A program made the translations under genes and the position numbers. Positions 1 to 9,100 of a stretch of DNA of 64,000 nt are shown in pieces. Source of the DNA: JABSQH01 sp965230015 (lineage in GTDB: Bacteria > Actinomycetota > Acidimicrobiia > Acidimicrobiales > Ilumatobacteraceae); assembly GCA_965230015.1 (NCBI GenBank), contig CBDDKF010000016.1, positions 1-64,000 of the forward strand, written 5' to 3'. Every line of letters starts with the position of its first letter. The stretch's first letter is position 1. Below the pieces are notes generated by a model that had not been told where the DNA came from, did not search any database, and saw only the letters and a program-made list of their open reading frames with translations.

Positions 1-18
1 TGAGGAGGACATCGGTTG

Positions 19-1116
19 ATGAAGGGTGAGTCGTTTCGGAACTGGCGCCGCTGCGCCGCAGCACTTGCGGCGGGCGCCCTCGTGGTCGCCGCGTGTGGCG
101 ATGACGACGACGAGGGCTCCGAGAGCAGCTCGGAGGGAATCCAGGCATCGGGTTCGTCGGCGATGGGCGCCGCGATGGCGGCCTGGACGGCGGAATACAA
201 CCGCGTCGCCGACGCGTCGTTCGAGTACGCCGCAATCGGCTCGGGCAGCGGACGCGACCAGTTCTTGGAGGGAACCACCGTGTTCGCCGGCTCCGACGTG
301 CCCTTGGATGACGACGAGTACGCCGACTCGGTCGAGCGGTGCGCGGGCGACCGGGGGGCGGTGAACCTCCCGCACTTCGTGTCGGCGATCGGCGTGTTCT
401 ACAACCTCCCCCAAATCGAGGGTGAACAACTCAACCTGCCCAACGACGTGCTGGCCGGGATCTTCCAGGGCGACATCACCAGCTGGTCCGACGACGAGAT
501 CGCGGCCGCAAACCCGGACCTCGAGCTCCCCGACATCGCCCTCGAGGCGATCGTGCGCAACGACGACAGCGGCACCACCGAGAACTTCACCGAGTATCTC
601 GCCGCTGCGGCGCCTGACGTGTGGACCGGTGGCGTGTTCGGCGAGTGGTCGGAGGAGGGTCCGACAGGCGTCGGCAGCGCACAGTTCACCGAGGGCGTGG
701 TCGCCGCGGTCGCCGCCGGCGAAGGCTCGATCGGGTACGCCGACCTCGGCCAGATCGGCAACCTGCCTGCAGCAGCGATCGAGGTCGCCGACGGATTCGT
801 GCCACCGACCGCCGATGGTGCGTCGGCGGTGTTCGCCGCGTCGGAGCGACTCAACGGCAACAACGAGCTCGACTTCGCCTACGAGCTCAACCGGACCCCG
901 AGCACCGCCGATGTGTATCCGTTGTCGCTCGTGGCGTACCACATCGTGTGTGTCGAGTACGACGATGCCGACACCGCTGCGCAGGTGCGCGACTTCATGA
1001 CGTTCGTCGGCTCGGAAGACGGCCAACAGATCGCCGAAGAACTCGCCGGCTCGACGCCGATCAGCACCGACCTACGCGACCAGCTGCGCGTCACGATTGA
1101 CGCCATCGGCCCCTGA
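19..1116 (+). CDS. pstS: PstS-type phosphate-binding lipoprotein
   Basis: Periplasmic-side solute-binding protein of the high-affinity phosphate ABC transporter. The 365-residue product has a basic N-terminus, a hydrophobic segment and a lipobox VAAC with Cys26 as the lipidation site, then an Asp-rich linker (GDDDDE). The mature part carries PstS phosphate-loop motifs: ASGSSAM near 45, FAGSDVPL near 92 and RNDDSGTTENF near 180. AGGAGG at bases 3-8 supports ATG at 19 over TTG at 16. No pstCAB genes follow; the next gene is convergent, so any partners lie upstream of the window or elsewhere. Family is confident; phosphate rather than another oxyanion is inferred. Confidence 0.88.
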   Translation: MKGESFRNWRRCAAALAAGALVVAACGDDDDEGSESSSEGIQASGSSAMGAAMAAWTAEYNRVADASFEYAAIGSGSGRDQFLEGTTVFAGSDVPLDDDEYADSVERCAGDRGAVNLPHFVSAIGVFYNLPQIEGEQLNLPNDVLAGIFQGDITSWSDDEIAAANPDLELPDIALEAIVRNDDSGTTENFTEYLAAAAPDVWTGGVFGEWSEEGPTGVGSAQFTEGVVAAVAAGEGSIGYADLGQIGNLPAAAIEVADGFVPPTADGASAVFAASERLNGNNELDFAYELNRTPSTADVYPLSLVAYHIVCVEYDDADTAAQVRDFMTFVGSEDGQQIAEELAGSTPISTDLRDQLRVTIDAIGP

Positions 1117-1169
1117 CCCCACCGAAATGCTGGCGAACTCGCACGCGTGGCGCGCGATTTCGACAGAAG

Positions 1170-1187
1170 AACCGCCTTGGCGCGGTT
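1170..1187 (-). terminator. Small stem-loop at the rplS stop codon
   Basis: AACCGC and GCGGTT arms of 6 bp flank a 6-nt loop and overlap the TAA of rplS. There is no good U tract after it. It is a weak terminator candidate for the long minus-strand operon that ends here, facing pstS. Confidence 0.25.
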
Positions 1188-1533
1188 AGAACTCGCGCTT
1201 TTCGCGGATCTTGGCAGCCTTGCCCTTGCGATCACGCAGGTAGTACAGCTTCGCCCGACGAACGTCGCCGCGCTTGACGACCTCGATCTTCTGCACGGTT
1301 GGGGTGTGCAGCGGGAAGGTGTGCTCGACGCCGACGCCGTAGCTCAGCTTGCGCACGGTGTAGGTCTCTTGCAGCCCACCACCCTGGCGGCCGATCACAT
1401 CACCCTGGAACACCTGGATGCGCTCTTTGCCGCCCTCGACGACGCGCACGTGAACCTTCAGCTCGTCCCCGGCTTGGAAGTCGGGGATGTCGTCGCGCAG
1501 CGACGGGGCGTCGATCAGATCGGTGGCTTTCAT
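1186..1533 (-). CDS. rplS: 50S ribosomal protein L19
   Basis: Structural protein of the large ribosomal subunit at the 30S-50S interface. The 115-residue length equals the E. coli protein, starting MKATDLIDAPSL; upstream in-frame sequence is not L19-like, so ATG at 1533 was chosen. The conserved core includes FQGDVIGRQGGG, then the basic C-terminal part VRRAKLYYLRDRKGKAAK. It is the last gene of the trmD-rimM-khpA-rpsP cluster, 49 nt after trmD, the usual bacterial order. Confidence 0.97.
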   Translation of the reverse strand: MKATDLIDAPSLRDDIPDFQAGDELKVHVRVVEGGKERIQVFQGDVIGRQGGGLQETYTVRKLSYGVGVEHTFPLHTPTVQKIEVVKRGDVRRAKLYYLRDRKGKAAKIREKREF

Positions 1534-1582
1534 GGCGTCGTCCTGGCTCGTCCGCACGAGGCGGGTAGGTGATGAGGGCCGG

Positions 1583-2347
1583 TCAAGGATACGGGACCGC
1601 GGGGAACTCTTCCAACAGGCCCTGCTCGTCGGCGGAAAGTCCGCCACGCTGCTCGATCAAGTCCGGACGGTCGCGCACGGTGCGATGGAGCCGCTGAGCC
1701 ATGCGCCAGCGCTCGATCGCGCCGTGGTCGCCGCTGCGCAGCACGTCGGGGACCCGCCACCCGCGCAGCTCGGCAGGGCGGGTGTACTGGGGCTCTTCGA
1801 GCAGCCCGTCGGCGCCGAAACTCTCCGTGCGGGCGCTCTCGGCATTGCCGAGCACGCCGGGCACCAGCCTGACCACCGCCTCGATCACCAGGCACGCCGC
1901 AACCTCGCCGCCGTTCAGCACGACGTCGCCGACGCTCAGCTCGCCGTCGACACAGTGTTCGCGCACCCGGTGGTCGATGCCTTCGTAGCGCCCGCACAAG
2001 AGGCTGAATCCGTCGCCACTGGCCAGTTCCTCGGCCATGCGCTGCTCGAACCGTTGCCCGCCAGGCCCGAGCTGGTACAGCGGCCGCGGCGGCTCCAACT
2101 GCTCGACGGCGTCGAGGATCGGCTCGGCACGCATCACCATGCCGGCGCCACCCCCGAAGGGCGCATCGTCGACGGTGCGATGCACATCGTGGGTGAAGTC
2201 GCGCAGATCGTGGGGGCGGATGTCGATCAGCCCGTCTCGACGCGCCTTGCCCAGCAGGCTGTGCAGGCAGAACTCGTCGACGAGGTCGGGAAACAGTGTC
2301 AGGACGTCGATCCGCAGCGATGCCGACTGCGGCGCATCGCCGCTCAC
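1583..2347 (-). CDS. trmD: tRNA (guanine-N1)-methyltransferase TrmD
   Basis: Uses S-adenosylmethionine to make m1G37 in tRNAs with G36, preventing +1 frameshifting. The product is 254 residues from a GTG start whose GTGA overlaps the rimM stop by 4 nt; a longer in-frame extension reads as Arg-rich noise. Seen motifs: IDVLTLFPDLV at the N-terminus, FGGGAGMVM, and the trefoil-knot SAM-binding LLCGRYEGIDHRV, followed by SVGDVVLNGGEVA. Sits between rimM and rplS as in most bacteria and is presumably translationally coupled to rimM. Confidence 0.96.
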   Translation of the reverse strand: MSGDAPQSASLRIDVLTLFPDLVDEFCLHSLLGKARRDGLIDIRPHDLRDFTHDVHRTVDDAPFGGGAGMVMRAEPILDAVEQLEPPRPLYQLGPGGQRFEQRMAEELASGDGFSLLCGRYEGIDHRVREHCVDGELSVGDVVLNGGEVAACLVIEAVVRLVPGVLGNAESARTESFGADGLLEEPQYTRPAELRGWRVPDVLRSGDHGAIERWRMAQRLHRTVRDRPDLIEQRGGLSADEQGLLEEFPAVPYP

Positions 2348-2853
2348 AGGTCGAACAGTCCGTCTGGCGGGTCGATGGTGATGGTCGCCGCATCGCGATC
2401 GTGCTCGATCACGAAGTTCACGGGCACCAGCGCCCCCGTGTCGAGTTCGAGGAGATCGGCAGCTGGATTGTCGACCACTGCCACGCAACGTCCGCGGCGA
2501 ACGCCCTCGGCGTCGACCACCTCGGCGCCGATCAGCTCGTGCACCCACAACTGGTCGGGGTCGTCGATCGGCGCAGCGAGCAACGCCTGGTTGGTCAGCG
2601 CTGCGGCGTCCTCGCGCGTCGACACCTCGCGAAAGGTCACGATCAGTCGGCCGTTACCGGCTCGGCGGGAACGTTCGATGGTGAGCGTTCGATCGCCGGC
2701 GACGAGTTCGGCGCCCGGCTCAGCGCGCGCGGCCACGTCGGTGATCAACTGGACATAGACGTCGCCACGGACGCCGTGGGGTCGGCGAATGTGGCCGACC
2801 TCGAGCAGCTCGGGCTCGTCAGTCGTCGAGGAACTCGATGTCGATTTCGACAT
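2344..2853 (-). CDS. rimM: 16S rRNA processing protein RimM
   Basis: Assembly factor for the 30S head, binding ribosomal protein S19. The 169-residue product has the N-terminal RimM barrel motif VGHIRRPHGVRGDV near residue 20 and a C-terminal PRC-barrel-like part with LWVHELIGAEVVD and VPVNFVIEHD. The only suitable start is ATG at 2853, which overlaps the 3' end of khpA by 35 nt in another frame. The N-terminal Ser/Thr-rich stretch is short and not family-conserved. Confidence 0.93.
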   Translation of the reverse strand: MSKSTSSSSTTDEPELLEVGHIRRPHGVRGDVYVQLITDVAARAEPGAELVAGDRTLTIERSRRAGNGRLIVTFREVSTREDAAALTNQALLAAPIDDPDQLWVHELIGAEVVDAEGVRRGRCVAVVDNPAADLLELDTGALVPVNFVIEHDRDAATITIDPPDGLFDL

Positions 2854-3106
2854 CGTCCTTGCTCGCCGCCGCCCGAACCACGGTGCGGATGCTGGCGGCG
2901 GTGCGGCCGCGGCGGCCGATCACTCGCCCCAGGTCGCCGTCGCCCACGCGCACGTTGAGCGCCGGGCGTGACCCGGTGTCGTCGACGTCGACGCGCACTG
3001 CGTCGGGGTCGTCGACGATCGAGGCGACGATGTGATGGAGCACGGCGACGGCCGTGGGGGCGATGTCGTCGGTCGACTCGTCGACCGCGGTATCGGCGTC
3101 GCTCAC
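2819..3106 (-). CDS. khpA: KH-domain RNA-binding protein KhpA
   Basis: Small single-KH-domain RNA chaperone (YlqC/KhpA family) that often partners with KhpB/Jag and influences cell-division mRNAs. The 95-residue product starts at a GTG that overlaps the rpsP stop as GTGA. The KH signature GRVIGRRGRTAASIR contains the GxxG loop (GRRG). It keeps the classic rpsP-khpA-rimM-trmD order. Its N-terminal 25 residues are acidic and unconserved. Family sure; partner not visible here. Confidence 0.9.
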   Translation of the reverse strand: MSDADTAVDESTDDIAPTAVAVLHHIVASIVDDPDAVRVDVDDTGSRPALNVRVGDGDLGRVIGRRGRTAASIRTVVRAAASKDDVEIDIEFLDD

Positions 3107-3375
3107 TTGGCGGCCTTGGCGGTCTCGAACTGCTCGTAGGCACCCGAGATCGTCAGCAGCTTGCGGACACGCTCGGTGGGCTGCGCACCTTCGCTCAGCC
3201 ACTTGACGACCTTGTCGTTGTCGACGGTCAGCGCCGAGGGGTCCTGGCGTGGGTCGTAGTGGCCGAGAATCTCGATGAATCGGCCGTCGCGGGGCGACCG
3301 CGAGTCGGCGGCCACGATGCGGTATTGGGGCTGCTTCTTCTTGCCGACACGCGTCAGGCGCAGCTTGACTGCCAT
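3103..3375 (-). CDS. rpsP: 30S ribosomal protein S16
   Basis: Small-subunit assembly protein. The 90-residue product begins MAVKLRLTRVGKKKQPQYRIV, the S16 hallmark, and contains ILGHYDPRQDP and the helix LSEGAQPTERVRKLL. The start is ATG at 3375; a 13-residue upstream extension is not S16-like. It is 65 nt downstream of ffh and overlaps khpA by 4 nt. Confidence 0.97.
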   Translation of the reverse strand: MAVKLRLTRVGKKKQPQYRIVAADSRSPRDGRFIEILGHYDPRQDPSALTVDNDKVVKWLSEGAQPTERVRKLLTISGAYEQFETAKAAK

Positions 3376-3440
3376 GAAATCGTCACTCCTGGGATCGCAA
3401 TGAGAACGTCGCAAGGCTAGCGGCGCGCCGCTCGATCCCC

Positions 3441-4913
3441 TCAGCGACCGGGAAGGCCGGGCATCCCCGGCACGTTGGGCATTCCCGGCATGTTCGAGAG
3501 GTCGAGATCACCCGGACCGCCGAGCCCTGGCGGCAGCCCCCGTGCTGGCGCTTTGCCCTTGGCCCGCTTGCCCTTCTTGCCCTTCTTGCCCTGTCGGCGA
3601 GCACTGCGGCCACCGGCACCGCCGCCGCCACCCCCGCCGCCGAGCTTCTTCATCATCTTCTGCATCTCGCCGAACTGCTTGACGAGCCGGTTGACGTCGC
3701 CGACCTCGGTCCCCGACCCGGCAGCGATGCGCTGCCGACGGCTGCCGTTGATGATCACGGGCTGGGCGCGCTCCTCGGGCGTCATCGAGCGGATGATCGC
3801 CTCGATCGGCTTGAGATCGTCATCGCCGATCTCGGCACCCTTCAACTCCTTGGGCATCCCCGGCATCATCCCCATGAGGTTGCCGAGCGAGCCCATCTTC
3901 TTGATCTGCTGCATCTGCTCGAGGAAGTCGTCGAGGGTGAACTGACCCTCCATCAACTTCGCCGCGGCCTGCTCGGCCTGGTCGGCCTCGAACGCCTGCT
4001 CGGCCTGCTCGATCAGCGTGAGCATGTCGCCCATGCCGAGGATCCGCCCGGCCATGCGGTCGGGATGGAACTGCTCGAACTCGGTGACCTTCTCGCCGGT
4101 GGAGGCGAAGGCGATCGGCCGGCCGATCACCTCTTTGACCGACAGCGCGGCACCACCGCGGGCGTCGCCGTCGAGCTTCGACAGGATCACCCCGTCGATG
4201 CGCAGCGTGGCGTCGAAGGCCTCGGCGGTTTGCACGGCGTCTTGACCCGTCATGGCGTCGATGACGAGGAACGTGTAGTCGGGTTGCACGGCGCCGGAGA
4301 TCTGACGGACCTGTTCCATCATCTCGGCGTCGATCGACAACCGGCCGGCGGTGTCGACGATCAGCACGTCGCGGCCGAGCCGCTTGGCCTCTTCGAGACC
4401 GAGCTCGGCGGTGCGCACGGGATCGGAGGGATCGGAGTACACCGGCACGTCGATCTGGCCACCGAGCGTGCGCAGCTGTTCGACGGCGGCGGGACGTTGC
4501 AGGTCGGCGCCGACCAGCAGCGGCTGACGGCCCTGTGCTTTGAACCAGTTGGCCAGCTTGGCCGAGTTCGTGGTCTTACCAGAACCCTGCAGACCGGCCA
4601 TCAGCACCACGGTGGGCGGCTTACTGGCGTAGGTGATCGCCAGGGTCTCGCCGCCGAGGGCGCGGGTGAGTTCGTCGTTGACCGCCTTGACCACCTGCTG
4701 GGCGGGATCGAGCGCCTGTGATCGCGTGGCGCCGACGGCCTTCTCGCGGATCCGATTGGTGATCGAGCGGACGACGGTGACGTTGACGTCGGCTTCGAGG
4801 AGCGCCGTGCGGATCTCCTTCATCACCTCGTCGACATCAGCTTGGGTGAGCCGGCCCTTGCCCCGCAGCTTCTTGACGATGCCTTCGAGACGGCCGGAGA
4901 GGTTGTCGAACAT
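3441..4913 (-). CDS. ffh: Signal recognition particle protein Ffh
   Basis: SRP54 GTPase that binds signal peptides and 4.5S RNA and docks with FtsY. The 490-residue product has an N domain, then the G domain with GLQGSGKTT (G1, near 107), VDTAGR (G3) and SKLDG (G4), then the methionine-rich M domain with GNLMGMMPGMP. Start MFDNLSGRLEG at 4913. The last ~75 residues are unusual: a poly-Gly run, a Lys/Arg-rich stretch and a C-terminal Met-Pro-Gly repeat tail, low-complexity additions beyond the M domain. It is 47 nt behind ftsY, consistent with co-expression of the SRP targeting pair. Confidence 0.96.
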   Translation of the reverse strand: MFDNLSGRLEGIVKKLRGKGRLTQADVDEVMKEIRTALLEADVNVTVVRSITNRIREKAVGATRSQALDPAQQVVKAVNDELTRALGGETLAITYASKPPTVVLMAGLQGSGKTTNSAKLANWFKAQGRQPLLVGADLQRPAAVEQLRTLGGQIDVPVYSDPSDPVRTAELGLEEAKRLGRDVLIVDTAGRLSIDAEMMEQVRQISGAVQPDYTFLVIDAMTGQDAVQTAEAFDATLRIDGVILSKLDGDARGGAALSVKEVIGRPIAFASTGEKVTEFEQFHPDRMAGRILGMGDMLTLIEQAEQAFEADQAEQAAAKLMEGQFTLDDFLEQMQQIKKMGSLGNLMGMMPGMPKELKGAEIGDDDLKPIEAIIRSMTPEERAQPVIINGSRRQRIAAGSGTEVGDVNRLVKQFGEMQKMMKKLGGGGGGGGAGGRSARRQGKKGKKGKRAKGKAPARGLPPGLGGPGDLDLSNMPGMPNVPGMPGLPGR

Positions 4914-4960
4914 CAGGGATGCAAGTGTACCGCTGCGGCGCAACGGCGGGAGCGTGTGCG

Positions 4961-6091
4961 TTAGCGGGCGAACAGCGCCGACACGAATTCGTCGGGGTCG
5001 AAGGCGATCAGATCGCCGATCGTTTCGCCGACGCCGACCAGCTTGACGGGGATTCCCAGCTCGGTTTCGACCGCGAACACGATGCCGCCCTTGGCCGATC
5101 CGTCGAGCTTGGTCAGCACCACTCCTGTGACGTCGGTGGCCTCGCCGAACTCACGTGCCTGGGTGAGGCCGTTCTGGCCGGTGGTCGCATCGATCACCAG
5201 GAGCGTCTCGGTGACGGTGCCGGTGGCCTTCTCGGCGACACGCCGCACCTTGCGCAGCTCCTCCATCAGGTTGGTCTTGGTGTGGAGCCGCCCGGCGGTG
5301 TCGGCGAGCACCAGGTCGACGTCGCGCGCCGTTGCTCGTTCGACGGCGTCGAACACGACCGAGCTGGGATCGCCACCCTCGGCACCGCGGACGATGTCGG
5401 CGCCGGACCGTTCGGCCCACGTGGTCAGCTGCTCGGCGGCTGCGGCGCGGAACGTGTCGCCCGCGGCCATCAGCACCGTGCGGCCGTCGGCCACCTGCTG
5501 GTTGGCGACCTTGCCGATCGTGGTGGTCTTGCCGACCCCGTTGACGCCCACGAACATCCACACGTTGGGTCCGTCGTCGATCGACTCGAAGTGGAGGGAT
5601 CGGTCGGCATCGTCGAGGCGGCCGGCCATCTCGGCTTGCAGTGCGTCAAGGAGCTGCTCGGGTTCGGTGATCTCTTTGGCGTCGACCCGCTCGCGCAGCC
5701 CGTCGAGCAACTCGGTGGTGATGCCAATGCCCACGTCGGCGCGCAACAGAGCCTCTTCGAGGTCCTCGAACGACTCCTCGCCCACACCGCTGCGGCCGAG
5801 CACTCCGCTGAACGCACCGGCAAAGGTCGCCCGCGCCTTCGACAGCCGATCGCGTAGCGACAGCGGCGCGACGGGTTCTGGCTCGACAACCGGTTCTGGC
5901 TCCGGCTCGACGAGCGTCGGCGCGTCGGGTTCGACCAGCGTGTCGCCCTCCGGAGGCGGCACCGCTGGCCGTGGCGGCGCAGCGGGCCGCTGTGCATCGC
6001 TGGCTGCGTTCCGGCGGCTGACGACGATGACGCCGATGCCGAAGGCAACGACGAGCACCGCCAGGATGAGAAAGACGACTTCAAAACCCAT
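4961..6091 (-). CDS. ftsY: SRP receptor FtsY
   Basis: Membrane-associated SRP receptor GTPase. The 376-residue product (ATG at 6091; a TTG lies one codon upstream) starts with a clear transmembrane segment, residues 3-27, then a Pro/Glu-rich A-domain linker with EPEPEP runs, the NG domain with GVNGVGKTTTIGK (G1), LADTAGRLH (G3) and LTKLDGSAKGG (G4). The N-terminal anchor is typical of Actinobacteria. It follows smc by 92 nt and precedes ffh. Confidence 0.95.
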   Translation of the reverse strand: MGFEVVFLILAVLVVAFGIGVIVVSRRNAASDAQRPAAPPRPAVPPPEGDTLVEPDAPTLVEPEPEPVVEPEPVAPLSLRDRLSKARATFAGAFSGVLGRSGVGEESFEDLEEALLRADVGIGITTELLDGLRERVDAKEITEPEQLLDALQAEMAGRLDDADRSLHFESIDDGPNVWMFVGVNGVGKTTTIGKVANQQVADGRTVLMAAGDTFRAAAAEQLTTWAERSGADIVRGAEGGDPSSVVFDAVERATARDVDLVLADTAGRLHTKTNLMEELRKVRRVAEKATGTVTETLLVIDATTGQNGLTQAREFGEATDVTGVVLTKLDGSAKGGIVFAVETELGIPVKLVGVGETIGDLIAFDPDEFVSALFAR

Positions 6092-6154
6092 CAAGATCCG
6101 ACGCTATCCGTACCGATCGGGCTCGGTCGGCCTGGCGGCCTCTTCCTCGCCTCC

Positions 6155-6169
6155 GGGGGGGGGGGGGGG
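6155..6169. repeat. 15-nt homopolymeric G tract
   Basis: An uninterrupted run of 15 G residues on the plus strand (C on the transcribed minus strand) in the gap between the smc stop and the ftsY start. It does not affect either reading frame. See findings. Confidence 0.9.
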
Positions 6170-6183
6170 TCAGACCCTTCGTG

Positions 6184-9100
6184 TCACACCGACGAGAGTT
6201 CGCGCTTCTCCGTAACGACCTTGCTGGAACCGCCGGGCTGCATGCTGACGCCGAGGAGGATGTCACCGGCCTCCATGGTGCGCTTCTGGTGCGACACGAT
6301 GATCAGCTGCGCATCGGAGCGGAACTCGGCGACCAGCCCGAGGAAGCGGTGCAGGTTCACGTCGTCGAGGGCCGCCTCGACCTCGTCCATCACGTAGAAC
6401 GGCGACGGCCGCGACCGGAACACGGCGAACAGGTAGGCCAGCGCCGTGAGGCTTCGTTCGCCGCCCGACAGCAGCGACAGCTTCTTCACGTTCTTGCCGC
6501 TGGGCTTGGCCTCGATCTCGATGCCGGTATTGAGCAGATCGTCGGGTGCGGTCAGCGCCAAGCGGCCGGTGCCGCCCGGGAACAGCAACCCGAACAGCTG
6601 GGTGAAGTTCTCGCTGACGTCGGCGAACGCCGAGGCGAACACGTTCTGGATCTCGGCGTCGATGGCGTGGATCACCCGCGACAACTCGCGGCGCGTCGAG
6701 CGCACATCTTCGAGTTGCTCTTCGAGGAAGCCGTGGCGCGTTTGGAGCTCGTTGAACTCTTCGAGGGCCAACGGGTTGATCGGCCCGAGCAACTTGAGCT
6801 CACGTTCGAGTTCGCGCACCCGGCCCGCCGCCGTGGCGCCATCGGGGAGTTCAGGCATCTCCGCGGCCTCGGCCGTGGCCGGCTCGATGTCCAAATCGCG
6901 ACGCAGCGTCTCGATCGTCGTCTCAAGGCGCAACGTGGCCTCGGCTTCGCCGAGCTCGGCCTGGCGCACGCGTTCGCGCCACTCTTCGAGCGATCGTTCT
7001 GCATCGTGCCGGGTCGCCCGGCGCTCCCCCAGCTGCGTGGTCAGCTCGCGCACTTCGTCGCTCTGTCGACGCCGCTCCTCGACGAGCCGGTCGTGATGGG
7101 CCTCGACGACCACCCTGTGCGACTCGACCAGCTCGGCGAGTCGTTCGATCGCCACGAGCGCCCGTTCGATCGCCACCCGTCGCTCTTCAGCCTGGAGTCG
7201 GGCCTCGGCATCGTCGGCCAGGCGCTGCTCGGTCTCGGCAAGGCGGGTCGCCAACAACTGCTGGCGTTCGTCGAGCCCGGCGACGCGCACGTCGAGATCG
7301 GACCGGCGCGAGGTGAGCAGTGCCCTGCGGGCATCGAGTTCGGCACGGCGCTCACGGGCCAGTCGGGCGGCCTCGGACTCGGCCGCCTCGTCGGACTCGA
7401 GCGCTGGCAGCAGCCCCTCGAGTTCGACGATTCGCGCCCGCTCTCGTTCGGCGCCACCGTCGGCGTCGGCGAGCGCGCGCTCGATCGTTTCGACCTCGGC
7501 TGCGGCCTCACGCGCTTGGCCTTGCGCTTGAGCAAGCCCTTCGGCGGCTGCTGCCAGGCGGGCGTCGTTGGCGTCGAGCTGGCGGGTGAGTTCGCCCTCC
7601 GCGGCGCGCGCTGCGGCGAGTTCGGCCGTCGCCTCATCGACGGCTCGAGCGGCAGCGGCATGTTCTCGCTCGGCGGCAGCTGCTTGCTCACGGGCATCGT
7701 CGAGTGCAGCCGCAGTGGCGCCGCCACTGGCAGCGCCCACCCGCCATCCGGCACGCGCCAATCGGTCGCCCGTGGGCGTCACGACGACGAGTTCGGGATG
7801 GGCGAGCGCAATGTCGATCGCTGCCGGCACGTCGGGGGCGCGCACTGCGCCGGCCAAGAGCGCATCGAGGAGCCCATCGACCCCCGGTCGGCGGCCGCGC
7901 ACGCGGGGTCGGATGTGCTCGCCTGCGGCGGGCGGGGTGCTGGCGGACTCGGCTGCGCCGATGGCCAACACGGCACCGCTGGTATCGGATCGACGCAATT
8001 CGTCGAGCGCCCGGCGCCCCGCGCCCGGGTCGTCGACCACCACGGCAGTGAGGGCGTCGCCGAGCGCCGCCTCCACGGCCGGCTCCCAGCCCCCCTCGAT
8101 CTCGACGAGTTCGAGGAGCGTGCCGAGCACCCCGTCGACCTCGGCGAGCCGTTCGGCGCCAGCACGGGCGCGGGCTGCGTCGAGGGCCTGCTCGAGGGCT
8201 TCGACTCGCGCCGCCCACCGTGACGCCTCTTCGGACAGTCGCTGCCGTGTCTCGACCTTCGTCTCGTGATCAGCCGTGGCCGCAACACGCCGCTCCTCAG
8301 CCGCCGCTGCTTGATCGGCGATCGGCGCTTCGTCGCGACTTGCTGCATCGCACTCGGCACGGAACCGCTCGACGTCGGCGCTCGCCGCGTCGCGCCGCTC
8401 GATCATCTGCGTGCGCCGGGTGTCGAGTCGCTGGTGCTCCGCCGTGAGCCGTTCGATGGCCGCGCGTATCGAGCGCAGCTCGCCGCGCACCTCGGCAGCT
8501 GCCGTGGCCGCAGTGCTGCCAACTGTGGATTCGTTCGACTCGTCGTCGGCGGCACCCAGCGCTTCTTCGAACGTCGCCTCGTCGATCGCCAACTCGTCGG
8601 CCAACGGCGCCAGCTCGGCCCGTTCGACTTCGACGCCGTCGAGTTCGTTGCGGAAGCGGGCCGCATCGGCTTCGAGCGAGGCAACCACCCCTGCGTCGAG
8701 TCCTTGACCGCGATCGCGTTCCAGCGAGCGGCGCCGTTCGACGAGGACCGCCGCGATCCCGCGGGCGCGTTCGCGGAGTTGCTCCACACGCACCAGGCGG
8801 TCGCCGACGTCGTTGGCCCCAGTCGCCGCGAGTTGCGCTTCGAGGGCGACGATCGCGGTGTCGAGGGTGGCCAACTCCGACTTGATGCGCTGCTCTTCGG
8901 TGGCACCGTCGCGGCGGGTTGCCGCGAGCGATTCGAGCTTGGTCCGCCACGAGGCGATCTCGCGGCCGAGCACGAACGTCTTCAACTCGGTGAGCTCGCC
9001 GACCAGTTCGCCGTGACGCTCGGCCGCCTTGGCCTGCCGCTCCAGCGGGCGCAGCTGGCGGCGCACTTCGCGCAGCAGGTCTTGCACGCGCAGCAGGTTG

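Noticed and set aside
1117..1185. Strong terminator between pstS and rplS
   Set aside because: Only a 6-bp stem without a U tract is present; listed as a weak candidate only.
2819..2853. 35-nt overlap of khpA and rimM as a sign of a wrong start or frameshift
   Set aside because: Both proteins are complete to their conserved ends, and no later rimM start retains the VGHIRRPHG strand.
6181..8223. A 680-codon plus-strand open frame opposite smc
   Set aside because: Shadow of the SMC coiled coil; no domain or ribosome site.
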